64,000 nt of DNA, from positions 4,394,968 through 4,458,967 of the forward strand of contig OY725497.1 in the NCBI GenBank assembly GCA_963281255.1, written 5' to 3'. Under the pieces are notes generated by a model. The model did no database searches and was not told where the DNA came from. It saw nothing but the letters and a program-made list of their open reading frames with translations. Position numbers and translations under genes: made by a program. This stretch comes from Aphrocallistes beatrix (Eukaryota > Porifera > Hexactinellida > Sceptrulophora > Aphrocallistidae). Shown piece by piece: positions 1 to 11,000 of this stretch. How positions within the stretch are numbered: the stretch's first letter is position 1; each line of letters begins with the position of its first letter.

Positions 1-1
1 C

Positions 2-1876
2 GGAGTGACCCCCACGCTGAAGGAGTTGGAGAAGTTCCAAACGAACCCGGAGGACGTCGACGTGAGTCTAACCGGCATTCCCCGGGACGTGAAGTTTGCG
101 CCGGGCGACAACGTAGAGGTGTCGGAGGGGGAGCTAAAACAGCTGTTGGGAAAGGTGCTGACGGTGGAAGGGGACACCGTCACGATCCTGCCGAGGCACG
201 AGGAGCTCCAACACCCGATCGAGTTTCCTGCCAACGAACTGCGCAAGCACTTCCAGATCGGCGACCACGTGAAGGTGATCGGGGGGCAGTTCGAGGGGGA
301 GAGCGGCCTGGTGATCCGCGTGGAGGACAACGTCGCGATCGTGTTCAGCGACGTCTCGCGACACGAGATGAAGGTGCGGCCCAAGGACCTCCAGCTCTGC
401 ACCGAGACCAGCTCCGGCCTGGACGCGCAGGGGCTGAACCAGGTGGGCGACCTGGTGCAGGTGGACCCGCAGACGGTGGGGGTCATCGTCCGCATCGAGC
501 GAGACGCGTACCGCGTCCTCACGCACTACGACAAGGTGCAAGCAGCGAAGCAGCAAGCCGTGCAGAAGAAGAACACGAAGCGGGCCGTGACGCTGGACAA
601 GTTCAACAACTCCCTCTCCGCCGGAGACCTCGTGAAGATAGGGGACGGGCCGAGGAAGGGCAGCCAGGGCGAGGTGAAGCACATCTACCGACACTTCGTG
701 TTCGTGCAGATCCACCAGTACTTCGAGAACGCGGGCTACGCAGTGGTGCGGGCCAAGGGGTGCGAGTTGGTGGGCGGACAGAACAAGTCGGTTAGCACGA
801 TGGGAACGCCGAGGCAGTCTCCCCGGTCTCAGATGGGCGGCGCCATGTCCCTCCAGAGCCCGCGACTCAGCCCCTTCAGCAGCCCCAGGGGGCGGGGCGG
901 AGGAGGCGGTGTGGGGAGGGGAGGAGGAGCCTACGCTAGAGACGTGAAGCTGATTGGACAGACCGTGCGCATCACGGTGGGCGCGTACAAGAACCACATC
1001 GGGATTGTGAAGGACGCCACTGAGGCGTTGGCACGCGTGGAGCTCCACTCCAGCCCTCTCACCATCAACGTGGACAAGACGCACTTGTCCGTGGTGTCCG
1101 ACCAGAAAAGTGGTTCCCAGACGGTGGCGCACACGCCCATGTTCGGTCTGCAGACCCCCATGCACGGCAGCACCACACCGCGCTGGGGGGCCACTCCCAT
1201 GCACCACGGAGCCCGCACGCCGATGCACGGGAACATGACGCCGGACGTCGGGTCGCGGACCCCTTACGGGTCCGAGACCCCGCTACATGACCCCTCTCGC
1301 ACCCCGTCGGCCTGGGACCCCTCCAACGCGACACCGCGTCACGACTTCGGGTACTCCTTCGACACCCCCATGACCCCCACTGGCCACCTCTCCGAGGCCT
1401 CCCCTCACCCCATCCAATACGGACAGACTCCGCTCTACGCCACAGAGCCGGTCAGTCCCTCCCACTTCGACTCCGTCACCCCCACCCCCGCGCACTCCGT
1501 CACTCCGGGGGTGTCCACTTCCAGGGAGATCTCCTTCCTCTCCCCGGAAACGCTGAAGGGACTTGAGGTGCAAATCAACCAGTCCGGCAGCCTCCACGGA
1601 AGGATTGGCTTCATCCTGCAAGCTAGCCTCATGAGCAAGGCCACCGTGAAGCTGTACAACCCGAAGGACACAGGCCGTGACACCTGTGAGGTGCCTCTGA
1701 AGGAGCTAGAGCTCACACCCATCAGCGAGGGGGACCAGATCAAACCGCTGAAGGAGCAGGAGAACTCGATTTACAAACTGCTCTCAATCGACTCGCACGA
1801 CGCCGTGTTGAGAGGGCGCTCCGGGGAGCTGCGCATGCTGCCATTGGACAAAGTGGCGAAGTATGTGTCTGTGTAG
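2..1876 (+). CDS. SUPT5H: Transcription elongation factor SPT5, C-terminal part (5' end outside window)
   Basis: Open reading frame from the window edge to a TAG stop, about 624 residues. SPT5 with SPT4 forms DSIF, which binds RNA polymerase II and controls pausing and elongation in the nucleus. The visible part starts before the first recognisable motif (PTLKELEKF) and runs through several KOW domains: [17 protein letters not shown] near residue 33, [16 protein letters not shown] near 86, [17 protein letters not shown] near 212, and [17 protein letters not shown] near 319. It continues into a C-terminal repeat region rich in TPMHG and SRTP-type repeats (residues 370-500, the CDK9 substrate region in the family) and a final KOW-like domain. 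The order matches animal SPT5. The NGN domain and acidic N-terminus should lie upstream of the window. The exon is uninterrupted for 1.9 kb and GC-rich. Confidence 0.93.
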   Translation, partial: GVTPTLKELEKFQTNPEDVDVSLTGIPRDVKFAPGDNVEVSEGELKQLLGKVLTVEGDTVTILPRHEELQHPIEFPANELRKHFQIGDHVKVIGGQFEGESGLVIRVEDNVAIVFSDVSRHEMKVRPKDLQLCTETSSGLDAQGLNQVGDLVQVDPQTVGVIVRIERDAYRVLTHYDKVQAAKQQAVQKKNTKRAVTLDKFNNSLSAGDLVKIGDGPRKGSQGEVKHIYRHFVFVQIHQYFENAGYAVVRAKGCELVGGQNKSVSTMGTPRQSPRSQMGGAMSLQSPRLSPFSSPRGRGGGGGVGRGGGAYARDVKLIGQTVRITVGAYKNHIGIVKDATEALARVELHSSPLTINVDKTHLSVVSDQKSGSQTVAHTPMFGLQTPMHGSTTPRWGATPMHHGARTPMHGNMTPDVGSRTPYGSETPLHDPSRTPSAWDPSNATPRHDFGYSFDTPMTPTGHLSEASPHPIQYGQTPLYATEPVSPSHFDSVTPTPAHSVTPGVSTSREISFLSPETLKGLEVQINQSGSLHGRIGFILQASLMSKATVKLYNPKDTGRDTCEVPLKELELTPISEGDQIKPLKEQENSIYKLLSIDSHDAVLRGRSGELRMLPLDKVAKYVSV

Positions 1877-1924
1877 CCACGGATTTGATTAACTAGACTC
1901 AGCGCATGCTCCATTTGATGAAAA

Positions 1925-1984
1925 AATTTCCACATTCTTATCCCTCAACATTTTAAATTTCCACTTCTTATCCCTCAACATTAA
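1925..1984. repeat. Two-copy 30-bp direct repeat in the SPT5-GSTK spacer
   Basis: Two imperfect copies of about 30 bp (core TTCTTATCCCTCAACATT) sit back to back in the 187-bp spacer between SPT5 and GSTK. No AATAAA polyadenylation signal is visible in this spacer. Confidence 0.7.
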
Positions 1985-2063
1985 TCCACATTTAATTAGC
2001 TCACTAGAATTAGCATTACTATAAATGTTATACATAGAATTAGGAAATTAATCAGACATTCCA

Positions 2064-2732
2064 ATGACGTCACGCCCTCTCGTTAAACTGTACTATGACA
2101 TAATATCTCCATACGGGTACCTGGCATTCGAGATTCTGTGTCGCTATCAACACAAGTGGAACATGACCCTAGATCTCAACCCAGTCTTTCTGTCCGGACT
2201 CATGAAAGGGACCGGGAACAATCCCCCTGGAATGGTACCCGCCAAAGCGAAGTATATTAACATCGAACTCCCAAGACTTGCACATTACCACAGAGTCCCA
2301 ATCTCACTCCCATCCAACCTCTTCGAGTTTATGTTCTCGAACGAAAACATTCCTGCCATGCGGTTACTCACACTCGTGAAGAAGAAGCACCCTGACAAGC
2401 TAGAGTCCCTCTCTCGCGAATTCTTCAAAGCCTGTCTCTCTACCTCGGAGGCGAAGATAGACACAGAGATAATCCGTGGTGCCATGAGCAGAGTAGGCAT
2501 ATCGAGTTCCGACGCGAGCAGTCTGGTGGAGGAGCTGAGTGGCAGCGAGGCGAAGGAAGGTCTGAAGAGAACCACCTCGGAGGCTCTGGAGCACGGAGCG
2601 TTCGGTGTCCCGTACATGGTGGCGTACGTGGGAGATAGGCCTGAGCCGTTCTTTGGCACGAATCAGATCTACTTGCTGGCAGACAGACTCGGAGAGAAGT
2701 TCGATGATAAAGAGATTAAATCAAAGTTATAA
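2064..2732 (+). CDS. GSTK1: Glutathione S-transferase kappa
   Basis: A single exon encodes 222 residues, close to the usual 226 for the family. Kappa-class GSTs are DsbA-like thioredoxin-fold enzymes of mitochondria and peroxisomes that conjugate or use glutathione. The N-terminal motif YDIISPYGYLAFEIL carries the expected active-site serine (Ser-Pro-Tyr, about residue 16). The middle is the all-helical insert (NNPPGMVPAKAKYI). The C-terminal half carries the cis-proline motif GAFGVPYMV near residue 179 and FFGTNQIYLL near 196. No transit peptide is obvious. The gene lies 187 bp downstream of SPT5 on the same strand and converges on L2HGDH. It ends in a TAA, with an AATAAA about 95 bp further on. 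Confidence 0.93.
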   Translation: MTSRPLVKLYYDIISPYGYLAFEILCRYQHKWNMTLDLNPVFLSGLMKGTGNNPPGMVPAKAKYINIELPRLAHYHRVPISLPSNLFEFMFSNENIPAMRLLTLVKKKHPDKLESLSREFFKACLSTSEAKIDTEIIRGAMSRVGISSSDASSLVEELSGSEAKEGLKRTTSEALEHGAFGVPYMVAYVGDRPEPFFGTNQIYLLADRLGEKFDDKEIKSKL

Positions 2733-2824
2733 AGGCGACAGATAGAGATTGGTACATACTTTTGAAAATTGACTTAGTTTTGAAGTTAAGATTTTTCGAG
2801 TTTATGTATTATTTTCGAATTTTC

Positions 2825-2830
2825 AATAAA
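2825..2830 (+). terminator. Polyadenylation signal of GSTK
   Basis: AATAAA about 95 bp after the GSTK stop codon and 42 bp before the convergent L2HGDH stop codon. The two 3' ends are therefore almost touching. Confidence 0.6.
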
Positions 2831-2871
2831 AATTATTCCTAAAATTGGTTGCTAGTTGGCAGTGAGTGTCG

Positions 2872-4089
2872 CTACCATCCAAACTCGCGTCTCGCCCGCT
2901 CCACCACCAGCTCCGCGATGGCCAGCCCTGCCGTGGCTGCAGGAGAGGGGGCATTCACCACGTGGAGAGCGCTGCCTTCTACCTCGAAAGAGAAATCTTC
3001 TAGAACTTTCCCCTTCCTGTCCACTGCGATCGCTCTAACCCCGCTCCCACCTATCCTCCGTACATCCCCCGAGCTTAGGCTAGGAATGTACCTCCGCAGG
3101 AAGGGGAGCTGGAGGGAGGGGAGCATGGACTTCATCAGCTGATTCAGTCCAAACCTCCAGTGGAGAACACTCATCCGATAGAACCCTAGGTGTGAAAATG
3201 TATCTCTGATATCCCGGATATCGAAACTGCCCCGGTCCGCCCCTTCTCTGGACAGAGCTAGCAAGGCATTCGGTCCCACCCACACCGTCCCGTCCATCCG
3301 AGGTGTGAAGTGGACTCCTAGAAAGGGGAACCTTCTGTCGGGTACGGGGTAGATATTCCCTCTGATCAGCTTCGCTTTCTCGGGATTGAGCTCTAGGTAC
3401 TCTCCTCTCACACCGATTACCCTGGCGCCCCCCCTCACACCCCCCATCACGGCCAGCCTATCCGATTGGAGGCCCCCGCACACAATCATATGTCGCGCCC
3501 CTACCCTCCCCTCTTTCGTCCTCACAGCTTCCCCCTCGAACCCAACCACTTCCCTCCCCAGCAACACCTCCCCTCCCCTCCTCCTGAAGTCGTCGCCTAT
3601 ACTCTCCGTCATCTCTTGGTAGTCCACTATTCCCGTGTGTGGACAGTGAATCCCCTTCACACCTCTGCACAGAGGTTCAATATCTCGTAGTTCCCCCTCT
3701 TTCACCAGTCTCACCCCCTTGACCCCATTAGCTACAGCTCTCTCGTACAGCTGTTCCAAACCGTCCAATTCCCCCTCACTCGTGGCGACTATAACCTTCC
3801 CACACTCTCTGTGCCTGATCCCATTCTCCCGCAGATATGCATACGTCATCGCTGATCCCTTCACGCAGAGCTTAGCCATGAGGGAACCGGGTTTGTAGTA
3901 AACGCCCGCGTGGATTACGCCACTGTTCTTTCCTGTCTGGTGTCCGCCCAGGCGCTTCTCCTTCTCCAGCAGAACCACTCGCATATCCGGGTACTCGAGT
4001 TTCAACTGTCTACTCGTCGCCACGCCTACGATTCCTCCCCCTACCACCAGCACGTCGCACACGCCAGACAAGAATCCGGGCAGGGACAT
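2872..4089 (-). CDS. L2HGDH: L-2-hydroxyglutarate dehydrogenase
   Basis: A single exon encodes 405 residues. This FAD enzyme oxidises L-2-hydroxyglutarate to 2-oxoglutarate in mitochondria, a metabolite-repair step. The N-terminus shows the dinucleotide-binding motif VVGGGIVGVATSRQL (about residues 15-29) and the acidic end of the FAD-binding strand (LLEKE). The family hallmark HQTGKNSGVIHAGVYYKPGS follows at about residues 50-69. A later strand has GARHMIVCGGLQSDRL, and the C-terminus has a glycine-rich FAD-contact segment near APSPAATAGLAIAELV. The human enzyme is about 460 residues with a transit peptide. Here the protein begins only about 12 residues before the FAD fold, so targeting may rely on an unseen upstream exon or differ. 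It is divergently placed to the dynein gene. Confidence 0.93.
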   Translation of the reverse strand: MSLPGFLSGVCDVLVVGGGIVGVATSRQLKLEYPDMRVVLLEKEKRLGGHQTGKNSGVIHAGVYYKPGSLMAKLCVKGSAMTYAYLRENGIRHRECGKVIVATSEGELDGLEQLYERAVANGVKGVRLVKEGELRDIEPLCRGVKGIHCPHTGIVDYQEMTESIGDDFRRRGGEVLLGREVVGFEGEAVRTKEGRVGARHMIVCGGLQSDRLAVMGGVRGGARVIGVRGEYLELNPEKAKLIRGNIYPVPDRRFPFLGVHFTPRMDGTVWVGPNALLALSREGADRGSFDIRDIRDTFSHLGFYRMSVLHWRFGLNQLMKSMLPSLQLPFLRRYIPSLSSGDVRRIGGSGVRAIAVDRKGKVLEDFSFEVEGSALHVVNAPSPAATAGLAIAELVVERARREFGW

Positions 4090-5043
4090 GCTATGCTAAG
4101 ACATGAATCGACATATTTTAATGTGCTTCCTATACAATTTACTGTATTGAAGAAAGTAACAATACTAATTGTATAGGAAGCACACAAATATGTATTACAT
4201 AGTATTACGTATTATTATTTTTTCTAAATCTCAAAAAAAGAATTTGACCTTGGAAATTTTACAAAAATGCGCTGTACTATTTAGGCAATTGTTTGGTCTA
4301 ACTTAACCCATTCCGGTTCAAAGTTAATGAGTTTGCTCACATGTACTATTCTATTATGCAGCTATGTCTGTACGGAATTAAATGAAGGAACTACGAGTTG
4401 TCCCCACGATATCTGAACCAAATTTTAAATTCTCAGTCTACAAGATTTTTGACTGAAAACCTATTTACAATAGAAGCGGTTTGTTTAACTACACTGACAC
4501 CTGTATAACCTCCTTCCAATGGTAACATTTGTAAGGGGTCCTTATTTCACTGATAGATCCCGAAACGATGCGCTAACACGAATATTTTGCGAGTGAGTCA
4601 ATCTAGTTCGAATCTCAGGTATGATATATGATATTATCTGTCACAATTTTGGAAAACGAAGTTTTGAAAAATACCTCCACAGCGTGTTGCTCATGCAGTG
4701 AACTGCACGCAGTGATCGACATCTGCTATCTTTAGCACACATGAGGGAGCAAATAACTTATTATTTGCTCCCTAATAACTTATTATTTGCTCCTTTTTAT
4801 CAGAGCTCCCAACACAATGCAGTGTGAGACTGTTAAATGAGTGAATGAATGTTATTTCTATTACATCAGTCACTGCATTTAGATTGTTCTACTTATAGAA
4901 CGTTTCACAACAGATCTCAGGATATTTATTTGCACGAGGGTTTCAAGAACATTCAGATTTACTTCCTCCCAGTTTGAAATCTACTCGATTTTATCATAAT
5001 ATTTTGTATTATATTAGTATAGTAGAGTTTTTATTTTTATTGG
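4090..5043. other. AT-rich intergenic region between divergent L2HGDH and dynein genes
   Basis: 954 bp with no supported exon. It must hold the promoters of both divergent genes. I see AT-rich sequence, a short palindromic repeat (separate entry) and no convincing tRNA or conserved motif. There is a TAG stop in frame seven codons upstream of the proposed dynein ATG, and no good polypyrimidine-AG acceptor just before that ATG. Confidence 0.6.
4745..4793. repeat. Perfect palindrome with an extra half-copy
   Basis: GGGAGCAAATAA is followed after four bases by its exact reverse complement TTATTTGCTCCC. The right arm and spacer are then repeated (TAATAACTTATTATTTGCTCC). It could form a 12-bp hairpin in the divergent promoter region. 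Confidence 0.75.
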
Positions 5044-8000
5044 ATGGCTGAGCGTAAAGGAGAGCGCTTGAAGAAGAGTTCTACTCCTGATGAGAGAATG
5101 TTCGGAGGCAAGCTTGATGAACTGGATTCAAAGATAATAAAGTTCAGTTCCTCCCAAGACATTTCACAAGCACGGCATTTTGCGGTAATAAAAGCTGACA
5201 CCTCTGTTTTGAGCTAGAACTTGTATATTATAGTTGGGTGTTGCTTTAGGTTCTGCGAGTAGAACGATCCCTCAGAGAGTGTCAGGACAAACCGAGTCTC
5301 GTCCAGTACAGAGAACATCTAGCGATCCTCTTTCCAGAGTTTCTACCCTTCGGGAACCTCTGGACTACTGCGTCTGAGTGGGGCCGTTCGCACTACAGCT
5401 GGGTGAACAACTCACTGATGGATGTCAACCCCGAGGAATTGGAGAAAAAAGTCGCGCTCTACTCCAAAACTATTCATAAATGCACCAAAGCGTTTAATCC
5501 GCAGACTTGGAGTGAGAGTTGCCGACTGTCGGTGTCTAATTCTGATTTACAGGCGGTGAAACAGTGCTTGGAAGTTGCAGAAAAAGCAAAAAGTGAGATA
5601 GAAAAGTTCCGTCCATTCCTCGCACTGATCCAGAGCCTGAGGAACCCGGGCATGCGTGACAGGCACTGGGAACAGCTGTCGGCACAGCTCGGAACTGTCA
5701 TCAAGCCGAAGCCTAGCCTCACATTCGCCAAGTGTCTGGAAATGGGATTGGATAGAAGAATAGACGAAATCACCAAGATTGCAGAAATAGCCGCGAAGGA
5801 ATTCTCTATCGAGCAAGCGCTGGACAAGATGGAGCAGGATTGGGAGCCACAGATCTTAGAGATAAGACCGTACAAGAGCACTGGTAAGCAGGCAGTTACT
5901 CCTACCACGTACTACTGAACAATCTCCCTTAATATACACAGATACCATAGGTTTATGTCCCAATCACCTAATGCATAGTAATGCTAAGTCTGCTCGTCTA
6001 GGGACGTTCATAATGAAGGCGGGAGAGGACGTAGGACAGCTGCTAGACGACCACATCGTGATGACGCAGTCGATGTCCTTCTCTCCGTACAAGAAACCAT
6101 TCGAGCTGCGTATCACCAGCTGGGAGAACAAGCTGCGTATCACGCAGGACGTGATTGAGGAGTGGCAGCTGTGTCAGAGGCAGTGGCTCTACCTTGAGCC
6201 TATCTTCAGCTCTGAGGACATCAACCAGCAGCTGCCAGTGGAGAGCAAGCGCTACCAGACCATGGAGCGGATGTGGAGGAAGATAATGAACTCTGCGAAG
6301 AACAACCCGAAAGTGGTGAGTCTGTGTCCGGATGTGCGACTGCTGGAGAACCAGCGGGAGTGCAGCAAGCTGCTGGAACAGGTGAGTGCGGTCTGTATGC
6401 TGACGCTATTAGACATAAGATGGATATTATGTGTGTTATATGTATCCAGGTTCAAAAGGGACTGAGCGAGTACTTGGAGACGAAGCGCTCTGCCTTCCCC
6501 AGGTTCTACTTCATCTCGAATGACGAGCTGCTCCAGATCCTGTCCCAGGCGAAGGACCCCACCGCAGTACAGCCTCACCTCAGGAAGTGCTTCGACGGCA
6601 TAGCTAAGCTAACCTTCGAGTCAGATCTGCGAATGTCCCAGATGTGGTCAGGAGACGGAGAGATGGTTCCCTTCTCTGAACCGCTTTACCCTAAGGGGAA
6701 CGTGGAGTTCTGGTTGATGGAAGTGGAGCGTGTCATGCGCAACTCTGTTCGGGATTGCATCAAGCGGGCTCTAGAAGCCTACCCCTCCACGCCTAGATCT
6801 GAGTGGGTGCTGAATTGGCCTGGACAAGTTAGTGCACCTATCAGCTGATAAACCCTTCAGAGTTCAATGCATCGATTCATATACCATTGCTAGGTCGTGA
6901 TAGCCGGGAGCCAGACTTGCTGGACAACAGAAGTAACCAAAGCGCTCGAGCAAGGCAGTCTGGACTCCTACTGCAAACAGCTCCTCGCCCAGCTAGAAGA
7001 CCTGGTGACGCTGATGAAAGGAAAACTGACGGACATACAAAGTACCGCCCTGTTCTCACTGATCGTGATAGAAGTGCATGCGCGAGACGTAGTGGAGAAG
7101 ATGAGAAGTGAAGGTGTGAAGGATGTGGATGCTTTCGAGTGGATTTGTCAGTTGCGCCACTACTGGGAGGATGATACGTTCCTGCGATCACTCAATGCTA
7201 AGTTCAACTATGGCTATGAGTACCTAGGCAACACCAGACGGCTTGTCATTACTCCGCTCACTGACAGGTAAACTCTAGGATTTTAACTTTTAAGATGCTA
7301 TTCTACTATTGCACTAAATATATCTATACCTCGCTCCTCTGTCATTGAAAGACTAGGCGGGGTTTTCTATGCGTATACATTTATTTCTTTGTAAGCACCT
7401 TTATTAACTAACTTATAGGATGTCGTATTCAGTCTTTAATGATGGTTACGTATCATTAAGGTGGAATATCTATGAATTAGTTTATATTTAAATGTTAATG
7501 CTTAAAAATTTACTGCGTGTATTAATATACGTGTGTTAAGTAATTCTTTATTCTTTTTATCTTATTCTTTTGATTGGCTTGAGTGATTCCAAGTTATCCT
7601 ATTTTATTATAATTAAGATAAGTCGACTCGTGTCTATAGACTTACGTAGTGGTTCTTATATATAAGCTAAATACAAGGCAAATAAATGCACGAGTATGAA
7701 GAAATTTTATAAAAGTCACTGGATAATAGAGGAAGTTATCTTTCTCACAATACTAGCGATACCTCCGTCAATCGTGTGTCTAACGGAAGGAATTCAGATG
7801 AAAATAAGTAGTATCTTCATTGGGAGGAGTTCTGGAGAAAAAGTGGAGCAAATGCTGAGTGCCCTATTTATAGGTCAGGTAGTAACTTCCATTACGTCGT
7901 ACCCGATATCTGATGGGTTCGCAGTCTACGTGAACATCTTAGGTTCTCAAGCTTACGGAGCCAAACAGTACAAACTGGTGGGACTGTATTTCTACAGAGC

Positions 8001-11000
8001 TCTCTGTTCATGGCTGCTCTCACAGTCTTCCCACTTTGCACGCTATTTCTAGCTATACGTCCTATCGTGTACTCGTTCACTCAAGATCGAGAACTGGCCC
8101 ATCACGCTGGGAGCTACACTGCCATCTTCTCTCTCGGACTGCCTGCTTATATCTACTTCAAAGTCGCAATCCGTTTCCTGCAAGTACACAATATTGTGTG
8201 GGCTCCATTACTCTATCTCTTGGTAGGAAACATCGTCAATGGATTCCTACAGTATGTCCTGGTGGTTCAATACAACGCTAACTTAGCTGGAGCCGCAGGG
8301 GGCTATGTGATCAGCCTCTATCTCATTGCATTATTACTCTATGCACACACCAGGTTCACTCAGGTGCATCTATCCACTCTTTTCAATTGGAGTGTAGAAA
8401 TGATTGGAGATTGGCACCATACAGCTAGATACACACTCTCCCCTATATTACAGAAATTCAATGAATGTTTCACTACAGCTCTACTGCCTCTGATTGTTTT
8501 GGGTCTGGTATTCCAGGACAGTACACAATTAACTATATACGCAGTCCTGAATACCCTATGGTATGTGTTCGGACTCTTTTCAAATGGATTCTCAAGTGCT
8601 ATTACCGTACGTGTTGGGAATCTATTGGGAGCCTATGAAGCGAAAAGGGCTTTTCGTGCTGCTATATTTTCCTTATTCTATGGCACATCTGTCTTACTAT
8701 TGCTAACCGTGTCGCTATTTTTCTCGAGTCAATTTCTGGGTCACCTATTCACAACAGATCCCACGTTGATAGGCGATCTTGTGTTTAACATAAAGTGTTT
8801 CTGTTTCATCATTATCAGCGACGTGATGCACTTTTCAGGAGGAATTATGAGTGCGTGTTGTATGCCAGGGATTGAAGTGATTATAAAGTTTATTGTTAGA
8901 ACTCTTCTATCTAGCTTTATTTGGATAATTCTAACCCAATTTGTTTGGTGGAAAGCTCTTGGGATTTTCGTTTCGACTGGATTCTGCAATTTCATCTGTT
9001 TCCTGATTAGTCTGTCCATCATCTTATTCCGCAGTTGGAAAGGTATTGCTCATCGAGTTACTGAAAATACACGGACAAAAGAGGAAATATTTGTCAATGA
9101 GAAAACTCACACTTGCATATATTCACTTAATTGCAATGAATCTAGGTTATGTAGCAGTAGCATATATGAAACAAAGAAATTCCAAATTGTTAGATATTGC
9201 GTATGCTTTCTGCTAGGCATTCTCATGTTTGCTGTTGTTGCTTTCACTCAGCTTTGAAGAAACATATTTTCTCTGTAGACTTTAATTATAGTAATGCTAG
9301 CTTCAATTTGTTTTTTTGAGATAGCACTGAATAGTCGAAACTTGTGAAGGCCACCAAACAGTTGCGAGCAACAAGGTTGCATCGTATATGATGTCCTTAA
9401 GTGGGAAATCGCGACATACATGTAAGGCATTTTATTTTTTGTAGAATCAGATTTCGAAAAGTATACGTACGTAAAATAAATATTTGAGCTATTAACGTTT
9501 GAAAAATGTGTTTTCCTGGAGCACATCAGTCGGTCAACTGGCTTTATGTTTGGGTTTGAACCGATGAAGTTCATTAAGACTAGTTTGGGTCCACTGTATT
9601 GAACGAATAAATTCTAACAATGTACGATAGATCATATCGCCCTTGACTCTTTCATTTTTTTAATAAACAAGCGCGCTTCGCTTGCTTGCGCTGCGCGACT
9701 AACAAACATTTTGTGTCCGCCGGATGCGCCCAAAGGACGCCTAGGCCCACATTGATTTATAATTATGAGGTAGATAACATCTCTAAATACATCTGTCTTA
9801 CTGTTATAATCGATATCACTTGAAAATCACAAAATTTGTCTATTTTTCAATTTTTGATGCGTAATGATGACGTCATAACAGAATGATGAACCATCATTTT
9901 TTTGATGAGAGTTGTATCATATTTGAGATATATTAATATACACATTTCTATTGAGATTTCAGCCTTCTATCACCCAAAATGGCTGAGTTATAGTCGAAAA
10001 CTGAAATCTCTCATTATAAAATGGTGACGGTGACGTCATAATTCCACAATGAGTCGACATTTTCGTATGAGGTCAGAACTTATTAATTCATATTTAAATG
10101 TTAATGGTCAAAAACTTACTGCGTGTTGTTGATATATGTTGAAGTAATTCTTATTTTTTTAATCTTTTGATTGACTTGAGTGATTCCAAGTTATCCTATT
10201 TTATCATAATTAAGATAAGTCGACTCATGTCTATAGACTTACATAGTCGTTTATATATAAGTTAAGTGCAAGGCAAGTGCATGAGTATGAAGAAATTTTA
10301 TAAAAGTCACTGGATAATAGAGGAAGTTATCTTTCTCACAATGCTAGCGATACCTCCGTCAATCGTGTGTCTAACGGAAGGAATTCAGATGAAAATAAGT
10401 AGTATCTTCATTGGGAGGAGTTCTGGAGAAAAAGTGGAGCAAATGCTGAGTGCCCTATTTATAGGTCAGGTAGTAACCTCCATTACGTCGTACCCGATAT
10501 CTGATGGGTTCGCAGTCTACGTGAACATTTTAGGTTCTCAAGCTTACGGAGCCAAACAGTACAAACTGGTGGGACTGTATTTCTACAGAGCTCTGTTCAT
10601 GGCTGCTCTCACAGTCTTCCCACTTTGCACGCTATTTCTAGCTATACGTCCTATCGTGTACTCGTTTACTCAAGATCAAGAACTGGCCCATCACGCTGGG
10701 AGCTACACTGCCATCTTCTCTCTCGGACTGCCTGCTTATATCTACTTCAAAGTCGCAATCCGTTTCCTGCAAGTACACAATATTGTGTGGGCTCCATTAC
10801 TCTATCTCTTGGTAGGAAACATCGTCAATGGATTCCTACAGTATGTCCTGGTGGTTCAATACAACGCTAACTTAGCTGGAGCCGCAGGGGGCTATGTGAT
10901 CAGCCTCTATCTCATTGCATTATTACTCTATGCACACACCAGGTTCACTCAGGTGCATCTATCCACTCTTTTCAATTGGAGTGTGGAAATGATTGGAGAT

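Noticed and set aside
134..1743. Long open frames on the minus strand and in other frames across SPT5
   Set aside because: Shadows of a GC-rich coding strand; their translations have skewed composition and no recognisable domain.
4500..4620. tRNA-like fragment (AGTTCGAATCTC looks like a B box)
   Set aside because: No acceptor stem or anticodon arm could be drawn, so not called.
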